DNA of 64,000 bases from Macrotis lagotis (GCF_037893015.1 NC_133658.1:253648518-253712517), one strand, 5' to 3'; shown: positions 11,746 through 25,013, numbered from the stretch's first letter. Program-made: numbers and translations. The notes: a model not told the origin generated them from the sequence alone.

Positions 11746-12795
11746 AAATGTGTGGTTCTTGATATTCAAGATGGGTGTTACTGTATCTCTCTCCACAGGA
11801 CAGTTCATACCACTGGCCTTTGTACTTTCAATCAAAACCTAAAGGTTATTTGGTGTTTACAAACATCTCCATGCCATACACAACTTAATTTTCTCAGATA
11901 TCTCAAATGTCATTTTCTCAAATATCATTTTAGCCTCTTTGAATTTAATAGTTTTAATAATTCCTTCATATAACAATTATTTATTAGCACATTAAAGAAG
12001 CTATGGGAGAATGGGCATGAAGGTAGTAACTGAAAATTATCATTGTTAGAGGGGTGCCAATATTTCTTTAGGTGTGGCCTATAGTAAAAAGATAAAAGCA
12101 GAGAGAAGTGGGATCTGTTATTCTGGAGAGTTTTCTTCTGTTTCTGTCTCCCTGTGTTGTTTATGCCCTTGAGAAGACCCTGTTTGCCAATGACAAGCAA
12201 CACAGAAGGAAGTATCACAGTGTATAAGTGGATATTGTTTGTATATTGTCCATATGCATATTTCCCATCTGAAATGTATGTAATAGAATTGATAAATCAT
12301 TTATCAAGTTTTGTTATGAGAAAGGAGATGACATCAAGAACACAAGTAGAGAGGCTGGCATTGGCACTAAGAAGTACCACCTAACCTAAAACTAGAGCAA
12401 AGGAAGAGAAGGTAAAAGATTTTTATTATTGGGGAATATCCATCAGAAGGCTATGAAACATGAAGTTTCTATAATGAGAGGGAGAAGTGAGATGGTGATA
12501 TAAGAAGTTTGGAAAGAAAATAGAAACTTTGGTTCTGGGCACTTTTAGCTAATACTGAAACTTAGCTAGCCATTCCTCTCAATATCTTAAAAAAGGCAGA
12601 AAATTACTTGTGAAATTTATTTTTTGATACCAAATGTTAGACTTTATATTCATTTTCAAATTTACATTAGTTTTCATCTAAGCCCATTATTCAAGTCTAT
12701 CAAGAACATTCTGGATCCTGATTCTGCAATTCAATGTATTAGCTACTTCCCCTAGCTTTGTGTCATCTGCAAATCATATTAGCAATTATACTCTA
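11746..12795. other. Intergenic DNA without recognised elements
   Basis: AT-rich and no gene. The short frames at 11925-12384 lack any recognisable product. A segment near 12232-12268 resembles part of the BCAS4 3'UTR (8425-8460). Confidence 0.5.
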
Positions 12796-13325
12796 CCAAA
12801 GTCACTAAAATGGGAATACCCTTTGATCCAGCAATATTATTAGTAAGCAACTAAATAGTAAAGTGATAGGGTGCTAGGACCTGGAATCAGGAAGACTGGA
12901 GTTCAAATATGGTCTCATATACTAGCATTGATTCTCTAGGTGAGTAAGTCACTTAATCTATTTGCTTGAGTTTCTGCATCTATTAAATAGTAATGGCAAT
13001 AGCACCCATCTCCCAGGGATGCTGTGATAATAAAGTTGGACAATATTTGTAAAACACTTTGCAAACCCTAAAGCACTATTTAAATTCTAGCTATTCTTAT
13101 TACATTATACCTGAAAGAGTTAAACAAAAGCACCTAGAGGTACAAAAATATTCATGATACTTTATGTCAAAAAAAATGGAAAATAAGGGTTTTATTTGTT
13201 ATTTGGCGAAATGGTCAAGCAAATTATGGTATATGAGTGTAAAGGAATAGTACTGTTGCAAGAAATGAGAAAATTCAGAATAACATTGGAGGACTTGTCA
13301 AGCCAAAAAAGAAAAAAGAAGAATG
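12796..13325 (+). mobile_element. L1 3' fragment (plus strand) split by a MIR-like SINE
   Basis: L1 ORF2-type sequence (tgggaatacccttttgatcc-like, at 12808-12845) resumes at about 13110-13325 (atggtcaagcaaattatggt, L1 'gaacaaattgtggtat'). Between them, 12850-13105 is a MIR-like SINE with ggtctcatat, gagtaagtcacttaatct and a ctagctattcttatta end. Confidence 0.65.
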
Positions 13326-15678
13326 TTTAAAGTATCAATGAAGCTTTGTTTAAAGCATAAATGATGTTGTACTTTGTCAATTTTTTTCTCCATATTATGA
13401 GATAATAATATGGTTTTGGACATTTTAATTTTTAATGTGATTAATTAAGTGAATTGTTTTCAATTGCTGAACTAGCTTTGCAATACTAGTGAAAATCCAG
13501 TTTGGTTATGAATGATTTCTTGGATAAATCACTAGTCTATTTCATAATATTTCATCTAAATTTTTAAAATCAATATTCACTAATAATACTGGTCTTATAG
13601 TTCTCCTATACATTATCTTTCCCTGCATTAAGTATTGAGGCTATATTTGTCTCATAAAACCATTTGGTAGGATGCATTATTTTTCAGTTTTTGAGAATAA
13701 TTTGTATAGTATTGGTATTATATAACGGTTTGATAGAATTATCATGTCAATTCATTGGAACCAGGATCCCCCCCCCCCACACACACACACACTTTGTTAG
13801 GATTATTTAAGATCTCTAATTGGTCTCCTTTTAATTTGGGTATTTGATATTTTTGAAGGTATTTCTCTATTTCTTTTGTGTTCTCAATTTTGTTAGCTTA
13901 TAACTGTATATAATACATTCTGATTTTTAATTCTTCTGGTTTTATTGTGATTTTACCTTGTTTGATTGCTATTTTGTGGATCTGGGTTTCTGCCCTTTTT
14001 TCATCAAATGGACTAAAAGGTTAGCACTTTTAGTAATCTTTTCAAAGGATCAACTTTTAGTTTTATTTATCACTTTTCCAGTTATTTTTGGTTTCTAGTT
14101 TATTTCTTTCTCCTTTAATTTTTTAATATCTCCTCTTTTGTTCCTCTTTTGGGTTTTGTTGGGCTTTTGAATTTAAAAAAATGCATAATCAGTTAATTAA
14201 TTCTCTTTTTCTATTTTGTTAATATATTTATAGGAAAATCACATTTCTCCTGAGGATGTTTTAACTGAATCCCAGAAATTCTGATTTGTTGGTTCATCTT
14301 AATTTTCTTTCATATAATGAGTAGCTATTACTCTGATTTGTCCTTTGATCCACTTATTATTATTTTGGATTTTATTCCCAAGTCTCCATTTTAGTCAGTG
14401 CTCACTGAACTTATTATTGCTTTTATTGTATCATACTCTGTAAATTATATTTACTATTCCTATCTTTTTTATATTTATCTGCAATATTGCTGTGACCTAA
14501 TATGACTTTCATAAAAGCTTCCTGTGGTGATAAGAAATCTTTAGTAATTGCATTTAAAAGCTGTCAAGTCTTGTAGCTTTAGTTTTTCCACCAATTGGTT
14601 GAGTTTTATGTCTTCTCTTTGGTTTATCTTTGTTAGACATTAAAAACTGAGAAAGAGACATTGAAAACTCCTACCATTGCTATATTATTATCTATGTCCT
14701 TTTATGGTTTAGTTAATGCTTCCTTTATGAATTCAGATGTTATGGTATTTGGAGCATATAAGCTTAATATTGTTGAGCTTATTAAATTTATTAATAAGTT
14801 CAATATTATTGTCTATATATGTAATACAATGTAGTTTCTTCGTTGCGATTTTTTTACAAATTGAATGTTTATTTTTGCTTTGTCTGTTAGCATGAGTATA
14901 ACTCCTACTTTTTTGGATTCACTTGATACATAGTACATTTTTTCCAGTCTCCCATTTTTATTTGTGTATGTCTTTGTTTTTAAAATATATTTCGTATAAG
15001 CAGCAGATTGTAAGATGCAACAATCTGTAATTCTTTCATTTTATTGAATCATTTATTCTATTCACATTTAAAATTTTGAAAGTTAAGTGGTATCCCCGCT
15101 CAAAATTTTTTTCTCCAAATTAGGATTTCTCCATTTTCTCCATAAACAGGGTAGTATGACTTCTCAGTTATTTTATTCTAAAGTAACTCTATTAAATAAC
15201 AACTTTCTTCCCCTCACTTTCAAGTCTCCTTTCCCCCATTTGTTACTCTTCCTAATTTTGTTGTCTGCTTAACTTATTCTTTCCTTTATCTTTTTTGCTT
15301 TCATTTGGTTATTTAATTCTTAAGTAGTTAAGTAAATTATATGTTCCTCTCCTCCCCTTCCAATTGTATTTAAAACTTCATTTTCTTTACCATTTTCTAA
15401 AAATGATTTCTTCATTCTTTTCATTATTTACCTTTCCATTCTATTCTAGAATTTTGTTCTTTAGACATATTTAGTCCTTTTTAGTCTTTATATTCTTCAT
15501 GGACTTAAAGCTTAGAAGCTTTAGGAGCCTGTTTCTTTTGTTCCTTGATAAATCCTGCTCCCAAGTCCTCTTTTTCTGTTATGATTCATTCTTAAAAATA
15601 TCAATTTCTATAAGTGATAGAGAGGTTATTTCTTCATGTAAGATTTTTCCCATGAGCTTGATTGCAAAGTTCATTATT

Positions 15679-16676
15679 TTTTTTGCTTAAAGATTTTATT
15701 TATTTTGTTTTACAATTTTTCCCCTAATCTTACTTCTCTCCCCCCCGCCAGAAGGTAATTTGCCAGTGTTTACATTGTTTCCGTGGTATACATTGATCCA
15801 AATTGAATGTGATGAGAGAGAAATCATGTCCTTAAGGAAGAAACATAAAGTACAAGAGATAGCAAGATCAGACAATAAGATATCAGTTTTTTCCCCCTAA
15901 ATTAAAGGTAATAGTCCTTGGTCTTTGTTCAAACTCCACAGTTCTTTCTCTGGATACAGATGGTATTCTCCATTGCAGACAGCCCCAAATTGTCCCTGAT
16001 TGTTGCACTGATGGAATGAGTGAATCCAACAAGGTTGATCATCACCCCCATATTGCTCTTAGGGTGTACAGTGCTTTTGTGGTTCTGCTCATCTCACTCA
16101 GCATCAGTTCATGCAAATCCCCCCCAGGCTTCCCTGAATTCCCATCCCTCCTGGTTTCTAATAGAACAATAGTGTTCCATGACATACATATACCACAATT
16201 TGCTAAGCCATTCCCCAATTGAAGGACATTCACTTAATTTCCAATTCTTTTCCACCACAAACAGGGCTGCTATGAATATTTTTGTACAAGTGATCTTTTC
16301 CCCCTTTTTCATCATCTCTTCAGGGTATAGATCCAGTAGTTGTATTGCTGGATCAAAGGGTATGCACATTTTTGTTGCCCTTTGGGCATAATCCCAAATT
16401 TCTCTCCAGAAAGGTTGGATGAGTTCACAGCTCCACCAACAGTGTAACAGTGTCCCAGATTTCCCGCAACCCTTCCAACAATGGTCATTATCCTGTCTGG
16501 TCATATTGGCCAGTCTGAGAGGTGTGAGGTGGTACCTCAGAGATGCTTTAATTTGCATTTCTCTAATAAGTAATGATTTAGAGCAATTTTTCATATGACT
16601 ATGGATTGCTTTGATCTCCTCATCTGTAAATTGCCTTTGCATATCCTTTGACTATTTTTCAATTGGGGAATGGCTT
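15679..16676 (-). mobile_element. 5'-truncated L1 inserted into the older L1
   Basis: Contains the ORF2 C terminus at 16642-16109, an intact 177-codon frame (MRYHLTP-like ASLRYHLTPLRLAN, GCGKSGTLLHCWWSCELIQP, IFIAALFVVEKNWKLSECPS, LSKLWYMYVMEHYCSI), and the 3'UTR. A perfect 17-bp target-site duplication, ttgcaaagttcattatt, flanks it at 15662-15678 and 16677-16693. It was therefore made by target-primed reverse transcription with 5' truncation, and is fairly young. Confidence 0.92.
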
Positions 16677-16861
16677 TTGCAAAGTTCATTATTAACCTTT
16701 ACTCTCTCTATGGCCATTCTTTCTTTCTTTCTTTTTTTTTTTTTGTATTATTTGCCTCAACATTTTCTGGGTCCATTTCCTCTCTCCCTTCTGGATGTCA
16801 GTTGCTCTGATTTCCCTTGTTCTTGGAAAAATTTTGCTTTTTTCCTAAGAACCATATTCTT

Positions 16862-16980
16862 TTTTTTTTTTTTGCTCAAGGTCACAGCTAGGTAATTACT
16901 GAGTGTCTGAGATAGGACTTGAATTCAGGTCCTCCTGACTCCAGGGTTGGTGATCTATCTCCTGTGCCATCTAGCTGTCT
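16862..16980 (-). mobile_element. tRNA-derived SINE, partial
   Basis: Reverse-oriented, diverged copy (caaggtcacagctaggtaat to catctagctgtc). An imperfect 15-bp duplication (aagaaccatattctt / aggaaccaaattctt) flanks it. Confidence 0.75.
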
Positions 16981-17208
16981 AGGAACCAAATTCTTACAGA
17001 TTATACTCATTGTAAAGTTTCCATCCCCCTTTATGGACCATCTCTCTTCTCCAATGGGAGCATTCATTAGAAGTAGCCCTTGCTTACAGGAGCTATTGTG
17101 CTTTCATTCTTGACCTTTGATTTGATTAGGGTAAAACATAGTTCCATCTATTTTATTCTTCCCCTCTCCTCTTTTATGCATTCTCCTGTTCTTTGTTTTA
17201 ATTCCACA

Positions 17209-17525
17209 AGGCAGCTAGGTGGTCCAGTGGATTAGAGCATTGGCCTTGGATTCAGGAGGATGGGAGTTCGAATCCAGCCTCAGACACTTGGCACTTACTA
17301 GCTCTGTGATCTTGAGCAAATCACTTAACCCTAATTGCCTGGCATCCAGGGCCATCTTCAGTCATCCTAATTGATATCTGGCCACTGGACCCAGATGGTC
17401 CTGGAGGGGAAAGTGAGGCTGGTGACTTAGCACAGCACAGCACCCCTCATTCAAATCCAATTCATGTGTTTGTTGTGGCATCACCTCCCTGATGTTGTGG
17501 TCTTCTTCAAAAATAAAGGACAAAC
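17209..17525 (+). mobile_element. Mar1-like SINE
   Basis: tRNA-like head (gcagctaggtggtccagtgg, gagttcgaatcc, which includes a B-box-like sequence), a long middle (catccagggccatcttcagt, gtgaggctggtgacttagca) and the RTE-type end ttcttcaaaaataaaggacaaaca. The 3' end is shared with RTE LINEs, as known for Mar1. Confidence 0.8.
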
Positions 17526-18769
17526 ATTTTAATCCCACAGTTGGTTCACTTTGTAGGTCGTGTTGTGAGATTTATTCTATAATTTTTAGGCCTGTTTTTC
17601 AACCATTGTTACTATTTTGTTTCACCCTTATCTCCTTATGCACATTTAGAAAGAAATTTCTTAAAGGTCTTACTGTTGCTGTCATTCTTGGTTGCTGTAT
17701 TTGTTTATTTTTCTTGTGTAGCTGTGTCTGGCTACACAAATCAAATAATTTCTTAAGTCTGAATATCTTTCTTTCTAGGGATGTTTTGAATGACTCTTAA
17801 CTTTATTTTGCTGAACATCTACAGAGTTTCATGTTGCGCTCCTTTGCCCTCCAGAACACATTTCATTCCCTTCTGCAGATTCCAGTGGGTGTAAAAAAGT
17901 TTTGTGTTATTTGAATTCCTTTTTCTTGTGTAATAAGGTGTTTCTCCTGGTTGTTTTCAGAATTTGCTTGTCCGTGGTCATTGTTTAATCTATTATGTAT
18001 TTGTAGTTTAGGGTTTTTGATTTTATGAAGGTGATCTGAAGTATTTTTAATTGTACTTCTTCCCTCCAACCATCCCGCCCCACCTCCACACCAAGTTCAG
18101 AAATTCTGGGCAATTTTCTTGTATTATTTCATGCATTATGGCATTTAAAAAAATTTGTCATTTTTTTCTAAGACCTATAAGTCTAAAGTTGTCTGTCTTT
18201 GCAATCAATATATTTTGGTTGTATATAAACTGTGTTTTCTTTTAATGTTAATGTTTTCAGTTTCTCTTCTTACTCATTATCCTTCACTTCAGTGTATTTG
18301 TATTGCCATTTATTCTCTCTTTTGTTTCTTTGGTGAGACATGCCATTGTGGATATTAGTTTTTCTATTGTCAATTATTTCTTCTGTACAAATAACAAATT
18401 TTGCTTCCAAAATTGTTTTTTCTTTTAAATCATTTGGGAATAACCTGTTTTGGTGACATGCTCTCTTGGGAAGCCATAGGGTATGCTGTCTTATTACATA
18501 TTGATTGATTTCTTTTGTCTTATAATATCATAGATGTCTGTACTTTTTAAAAATATTTTCCCTGTAGGTTTATCTGCTTCTGCTCAAGGTCTTTAAATGA
18601 GTTTTTTTCCTCCTGAAATCTTTGTAATCTCAGTCTTGTTTTTCTTTTACTTTCCTATCACTCCTTTTCTGATTCTTTTCCACCAAATGTATTTTCTCTG
18701 AGAGTCCAATCTCAAAGCCATCTTAGCATTTTCCATTTCACCAGCCTCAATCTCAACCTCTGGGAGGAC

Positions 18770-19149
18770 AGTGGGAAATCTTTATGAACTGACACAGAGT
18801 TAAATGAACAGAACTAGAATAACTATAAAATGATAACATTATTGTAGAGAAAAACAACTTTGAAAGACTTCTTAAAATTCAAATCAACTCAATGACACAC
18901 CGTAAGACCAAAAGAATGAAGATAAAACATTCCACTGATATAATTCTGCTGACAGAGTAGTGATAAACTTAAAATGATAAAAGAAATAAATGTTTTTAGA
19001 TATGAGGAATGTGAGAATTTTATTTTCTTGGACTAAGCATATTTGTACTGAGGGTTTTCTTTTTCTTTTTTAATTTGTTCAATGGGGGAGGGAATTGAGA
19101 GGGACAATTTGATCAAAAAATCCAACCATACATGTTATTTGGAATAAAA
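18770..19149 (+). mobile_element. L1 3' end (3'UTR), plus strand
   Basis: The plus strand reads like the end of other copies seen here on the minus strand: atgaactgacacagagttaa, agttaaatgaacagaactag, then an AT-rich 3'UTR ending in ttatttggaataaaaa. Confidence 0.65.
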
Positions 19150-21180
19150 ACACTCAGTCAATGAACATTTATTAAGCACTTACTATATGTGTTAAGTGCT
19201 GGGTATACAAATAAAAGCAAAAGACAATCCCTGAACTCAAGGAGCTCACAGTCAAATGAAGCATGCATGCAAGCAATTATGTACAAACTGTACATAAGAT
19301 AAACAGGAAATGGTCAATAGAAAGAAGGCATTAGAATCAAGTGAGATTGGGAAAGGCTTCCTGTGTAGAAGGTAGGATTTCATCTAGAGCTTGAAGGAAG
19401 CCAGAGAAACCAGGAGGTGGAAATGAGGAAGGAAAGCATTCCAGGCATGAAAGAGAGCCAATGAAATGTCCAGAACTGGGAGATGGAAGGTCTTGTTTGA
19501 GATACAGTAAGGAGGCCACTAGATCAAAGAGTGGCAATGAACTGGAAAGGGAGCCTAAGGTAGAAGATTGGAAAGGTAGGATGGAGGCCAGGGCATTCCT
19601 ATTTATTGACTGTGCTGGGAACTCTGCTTAGTACTGGGGATCCAAAACAAACAAACAAACAAAAAACCCAAAAGACAATCCTTGTTGTCCTCAAGGAACT
19701 CATAATCTAGTGTGGGGCAAGGAAGAAAACACATTAAAAATAATCTGAAAGGTGGAAGGGATTTAAAGTCCAGAGGAGTACAGTTAGGTGAGAAATAAAA
19801 TACTTTTCTGGGCTCTTTCCTTAAATGGAGGTTCTGGGAGGGATTCTTTATTGTTTACCCTTCACCCTTTCCCACCAGAGGGCTGGAAGTCTGAGTTTTA
19901 GGCTTAATGCAATTCTTCTAGTTTTCACTTTCCATGGAAGTGGAGGCATTGATTACAGATGTCCTTCTCAAGTTGTTTCTCCACAACAGGAGAGATGTGT
20001 GACCATAATTAGCAGGGATCAATAGATTAAGACTTTTTTTGTTTATTTTGAGGATAGGTGAGAGAGACATATTTGTAGGCAGTAGAGGGAGCAATCAGTT
20101 GGAGATAGGATATAATGGGGCAATTGGGTAATAAGAGATAAGGAGACAAAGAGAAGAGAGAACTATCAAAGAATAGTCTGTCCCCCCCCCCCCCCCCCCA
20201 AATGTAAGGCAGAGTTTTCAGTTGAGAGAGTGGGGGAAGGGGAGGGGAGGTATTTGAAGAGTTAATTAGGAAAGCATAAAAGGATTTCCTAGCAGCAATG
20301 AAAGTATAGTTGATGTTATATATAACATAAATTTGTAGTGGACCTAGTCAGTGGGTTGCATAATTTTCTCCTATTTTGTCCAATAGAACATGTGTAGGAG
20401 TAAAGGCAGAGAATGGTGGGAGTGATTCAAGGCTGAGTCTCAGCAGGGCAGAGATCAACAATATGATGAGAAAAAGACAGTGTAGAGATGAACTACTTTA
20501 CTATCAAGTCAAAGTGGAGAAAAGAAAAATATGGCTAATATAGCGATGGTGACCTGGGAGAGAACTGAGGTGTCCAGGGATTGGAGGTCATCATGTGGAT
20601 GAAAAGCAAGGTTCGGAGCTGGTAGGCAGAGGGAGAGGTAGAAAGACAACAGGTTGTGATTAGATGAAGTAATTTCAGAGTTCATAAACATAGAGATGGG
20701 GTATTTATAGGTTATAGTAAGATCAAGGGTATGACCATCTTTGTATGTAGCTGATGTGAGGTGGAGGAGTAAGGTGTGGCTTGAGTAACCAGGAAGTGTC
20801 AGTGTTATGTGTCTGTGGAAGTCTCCAAGTTTGAGGGCAGGAGTTGGAGAGGAGACAAAGATAAGCCAGGCCTGAACCCATTGAGGAAGGAAGAGGAATA
20901 TCCTGTAGTCTGTAGATAATAGCTATCAGAATTTTGATTTAGTAGTGATATGGATTTGAGAACTTCAAACAAGAGGCTATGGAGTGAAAGTGATAGGAGA
21001 ATCTGGAAGTGCCCATCTGAAGCAAGGAGTATTAACTCCTTTCCCAGGACAAGTGAGTCTGGGGGTGGGATGAGGAATGAGTTAAAGTGAGCCAGTGCTC
21101 ATAAGGGTAGCTAGAGAGGGAGGCAGTCATTAGGAGGGTGTCAGGTCTCAATGAGAGGCTGAAGATATTCAAAGTATATT
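19150..21180 (-). mobile_element. CR1/L2/L3-type LINE, long degenerate copy
   Basis: On the minus strand the right part at about 20820-20850 reads LKLGDFHRH-like, the GDFN block of the LINE endonuclease. The left end, reversed, gives agtgcttaataaatgttca, the classical L2/L3 3' terminus. A second such terminus at about 19600 suggests two overlapping copies. Heavily mutated. It includes a poly-C run at 20182-20199. Confidence 0.65.
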
Positions 21181-22280
21181 TTATTTTAACTCCAATAAGG
21201 TGAACATAAAGAAGATTCATGATTTAAACACCAATCTTTTTCTGTTCTTTCTATATGGAAATGTTTATATTTGTTGGTTTTTGTCAAATTCAAAATAATA
21301 AGCAGTAAAAACTAATAAAGTAAGTTAAGTGTATTTTCTTCCAAGTATTGATAAGCATGTTAAATAGTACATAATTAAGGACAGATTCCAAGGATCACCC
21401 TCTAAGTTTACTTGTATCCATTTACAATTCTATTTTCTGGTCACAAAGCTTGAGACTGGGTATTAAAAAAAAATCAGAGGACAATTTAGAGGAGGCAGGT
21501 TGGGGCAATAGAGCCTTGCTGGAAGAGCTGACTCTATTCATGGTAAAGACCAGGTGTTAAGCTAACACTTAACTTTATCTGCCATGAATGCCATCTAACA
21601 CCAGAGAGTTCCCTGTCAAGCTTCCTTTGGCTCCCAAAGATTTAGTTGTCCCTCTTCCTTTAGCTCCACCCCTTCATGATAGAGCCTTGACTCATTGGTC
21701 TAGAATTTGTAGGTGTGTATTAATGAAGTCTTGACTCAGGTTCCATACTCTTCCTTTTTTATTGTATCACTAATTATTGTGCTTTATGAAATCACTTACA
21801 AAAAGCCTATTTTATGAAGCAATATTTTAATTTTTTTTATTTTTAATCCGAGGCAATGGGGTTAAGTGACTTGCCCAAGGTCACACATTTAGGTAATTAT
21901 TAAGTGTATGAGGCTGCATTTGAACTCAGGTCCTCCTGACTCCAGGGCCGGTGCTCTATCCATTGCTCCACCTAGCTGCCCAGAAACAATCAATGTTAAA
22001 TGAACAAAGTAAGTAACATATACTCAGATAAGGTATACCGTCTGTGGGGTGTCTCAAGAACTTAGAATGCTTCTGCTGATCTGTCAAAATAGTCTGAGCT
22101 CTAGAAGTAGAATAAATATTATAATGCAAGGGGCTTTGTTCAGGTGCTTGTCATTTCTATCGTTCAATCCCTGGTTCTTTTCAGGTAATTTCATTTAAAT
22201 TGTTTTTTTCAGGGCAAAAAAAAATGTATGAGGTGGTGGTGAAGGGGATGTTATGTGGGTATGCATGTGTATATTTCCTC
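21181..22280. other. Intergenic DNA with one SINE
   Basis: No gene. A reverse-oriented SINE occupies about 21829-21981 (ggcaatggggttaagtgact to cacctagctgccc). The rest is unassigned. Confidence 0.6.
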
Positions 22281-22284
22281 CAGA

Positions 22285-22760
22285 GCACATACCTAGCTCA
22301 TTTCTCATAGCCCTTGTCCAAACAATTTAAGAGGAAGAATAGGTTCTTCTAACAAGGCATCATTTCCCCATTTCTCTGTACTCTTCTCCAGACTACACTT
22401 CTGCTTTGTCTCCACAGAGCTTTCTTTACCATGCCATAAGAACCTTTTGCTTTGGAAGCTCACTCACTCCTCACCCCACCCTACCTCGGTTACTTTTCAC
22501 ATTGAAGGTAATGGCTGTCCCAGCAGCCTCTACTTCTGATTGGCTAGTTCCTCTTATAGTCTCCATTTATAGGAGGAAGCTAAGTCAATCATTGTTATTG
22601 CTCTCAAGACCTGACTCGTCTCCATAGCATCTTCTCTGTCACGTCCCATATACGCTACTTTCATTCCACCTTTCCCTTACCCTGCACCCCACTTTGCAGC
22701 CCCGTCTTTCTGCTTGCGTTTGTATTTTTTGTGCTTGCTTAACACAGTGACTGGCACTTG
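22285..22760 (+). mobile_element. L2 LINE 3' fragment
   Basis: Low-complexity coding-like text (ctacacttctgctttgtctc) with a 3' portion tttgtattttttgtgcttgc, aacacagtgactggcactt, which corresponds to the L2 motif agcacagtgcctggcac. Confidence 0.6.
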
Positions 22761-22939
22761 ATCTTACGTGACCTTGATCTTATCTTATTCCTGTCCTTGA
22801 CTTTTTTCAGCATCTATTGGCTCTCATGTTTTGTAGGTGGGTCAATGGCATTATGTATATGAATGACAATTCTTTGGAGTCATTGCTTCAGTTGGTTCCA
22901 AATTTATTTACCTATATTAAGTACCTATTTAATTATCAG

Positions 22940-23240
22940 TGGAAGAGAAATGGGGCAGCAGATAGTGCTGTGCCAAGACTCAGGAAGACTTGGAATTCAA
23001 ATTAGTCTTCAGACACTATTATGTGACTCTCAGTTTTCTCAACTGTAAAATGAAGATATTAGAACCTACCTCTGGGGTGGCTAGGTGGCGCAGTGGATAG
23101 AGCACTGGCCCTGGATTCAGGAGTACCTGAGTTCAAATCCAGTCTCAGACACTTAATAATTACCTAGCTGTGTAGCCTTGGGCAAACCACTTAACCCCAT
23201 TTGCCTTGCAAAAAAAAAAAACAACCCTAAAAAAAAAGAA
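22940..23240 (+). mobile_element. Two tandem SINEs, an old and a younger one
   Basis: 22940-23070 is a diverged tRNA-derived SINE (gggcagcagatagtgctgtg, cagttttctcaactgtaaaa). 23073-23240 is a well-preserved copy of the common SINE (ggctaggtggcgcagtggat to ccttgcaaaaaa) with an A-rich tail. Confidence 0.82.
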
Positions 23241-23479
23241 AAGAGAAAAAAGTTCCATGAAACTAATCAACATTTCAAAAAAGAATATTTTCTACTTATG
23301 CTAAGGAGCAGGGAAGGTATCTTTTATTTTTTTTCATGGGCCAAACTTTGTCAACATAATAATGCAACATTATTTTGATGCAACATTATTTTGAGTTTTT
23401 TAATTCCTGATGTTGTTCCTATCGACAATGTTATAATTATGATTTATATTGTTTTACTGGTTTTTGCTTACTTGTTTTT

Positions 23480-24160
23480 CCATGCATTTCATTTCTATAA
23501 TTTACTAAAACCTTGTCATATTCCATTACATTCATGCATACATTTCTCAGCTGATTGAAATCTATTTTGTTTCTATTTCTTAGTTATCACCAAAACAAAA
23601 AGGCCTTTTTGCCCCTGCTGCTCTCTGGTGGGGTATATTTTTAAGTGGATTTTTTTTTAAGTTTTTCAAGGCAATGGGGTTAAGTGACTTGCTTTAAGTG
23701 TCTGAGGCTGCATTTGAACTCAGGTCCTCCTGACTCCAGGGCCACCACTCTATCCACTGCATTGTCTGGCTGCCCCTGGAATTTCTACGGTTAAAAGGCA
23801 CACGTATTTTGCACTAATTCCAAATCACTTTCCAGAATTGTTGTACCAATTGACAAGTTTGTATGATGTGACCTTCAATATTTATTTGCCATATATACTC
23901 ATTTTGACCTAACAGTGCTATATGGTAGATGTTAGTTTAAACCTAAGCTCTGCCAGCCTTCTGGTTGTTTAAGCAGTATTTGTCAAATAGGGAGTTTTTA
24001 TCCCAATTAATTTTTGCATTTGGATTTCTCTGAAAGGTTGAATTTTATTGTTTCTGAATCTTGCTTATCTAGGCTATTCCACTGATTTGTTTTTCCAATT
24101 TTTAACCAATACAAAAGTTTCTGACAATTACTTTAATATGAGGTTCTGACACTATTCTTA
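23480..24160 (-). mobile_element. Old L1 3' fragment, minus strand, with SINE
   Basis: Contains the widely conserved L1 3' text cactttccagaattgttgta and gttgtaccaattgacaagtt, continuing into ORF2-like tcaaatagggagtttttatc. A reverse-oriented SINE interrupts it at about 23650-23776. Confidence 0.7.
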
Positions 24161-24357
24161 AATGTTCATGGTCATGAAGGGTCAGGGTGGAGAAATGAAG
24201 CCAGTTCTTCAAATTCAGAAAGCATTGTTCCTTTTAGTACTGAATCAATGTTTCAAAGGATCAACAATTTAGTGCTGATAGGAATGCAGAATCTTACTTG
24301 AAAGGAAACAGATGCAATCTAGTCTAATCCATCCTTGAACAAGGATTCCTTCAAGAA

Positions 24358-24560
24358 CAGAGGTATCAAAGATGTGATGTGGTCTGCTATGTGCAGTCTA
24401 TACCACTCCAGAGTTCAGCCTACGCAGATGAAAATGTAATTGGAAAGTAGTTAACAAAACATATATGTGTAACTTTCTAAGTCATATGTGTCTGCTGGGA
24501 TTCTTATTTAAGTATTAGTAGCCTCCCTCCATTTGAGTTTGACATCACTACTCTAGAAGA
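24358..24560 (-). mobile_element. DNA-transposon-like fragment (copy 1)
   Basis: Ends with tttgagtttgacatcact, the reverse of a 'gtgtcaaactca' terminus, and begins with aggtatcaaaga. The interior (cactccagagttcagcctac, aatgtaattggaaagtagtt) is the reverse complement of the element at 25743-25960. Non-coding. The family name is not certain; termini of this kind are found in hAT-type elements. Confidence 0.5.
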
Positions 24561-24970
24561 TACCTGATAAGTAGCCAACATTTCTAATAAGGGAGAACCC
24601 ATTATCTTCATTTTTGGACAGTTTTGTTAGGAAAATTTTGCTTGCATTACATTTAATCTGTTCCTTTGAAATTTTTACCAGTTGCTCTCTGAAGTATAAT
24701 CACAGTATAGATTGTGTTTCTGTTCTGGGAAGAGGTAAATAAAAGCCAAGAGGCTGACATGCATGATAAAAGCTGTTATTTTTTTCTTTCCCTTTCTTTT
24801 TTCCTTCACTCCCTCCAATTCAGCGGTAGTAGAGAGCAAATCAATGACCCATCAAACAGCTTTGATGAGACATCAGAACAGAAAGATATGACTGGTATAG
24901 AGATAACATCAAATAAAGATATTTGGTAGAGACAATGTAATAAGAAGTGATGAGATGCCTAGTAAAGAAC

Positions 24971-25013
<43 letters not shown>

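Larger units (their letters stand above)
13330..18770 (-). mobile_element. Old L1 element with nested insertions
   Basis: A diverged L1 of a different, older type on the minus strand, recognisable from ORF2 RT-region text (13.4-14.1 kb), the endonuclease part (14.2-15.5 kb) and ORF1/5'-like sequence to about 18.77 kb. Later insertions interrupt it: an L1 3' end (15679-16676), a SINE (16862-16980) and a Mar1-like SINE (17209-17525). All frames are broken. The 5' boundary is approximate. Confidence 0.7.

Noticed and set aside
11259-12384. Several 60-127-codon frames
   Set aside because: Antisense to L1 or in AT-rich unassigned DNA; compositionally Phe/Ser/Leu-rich with no product recognised.
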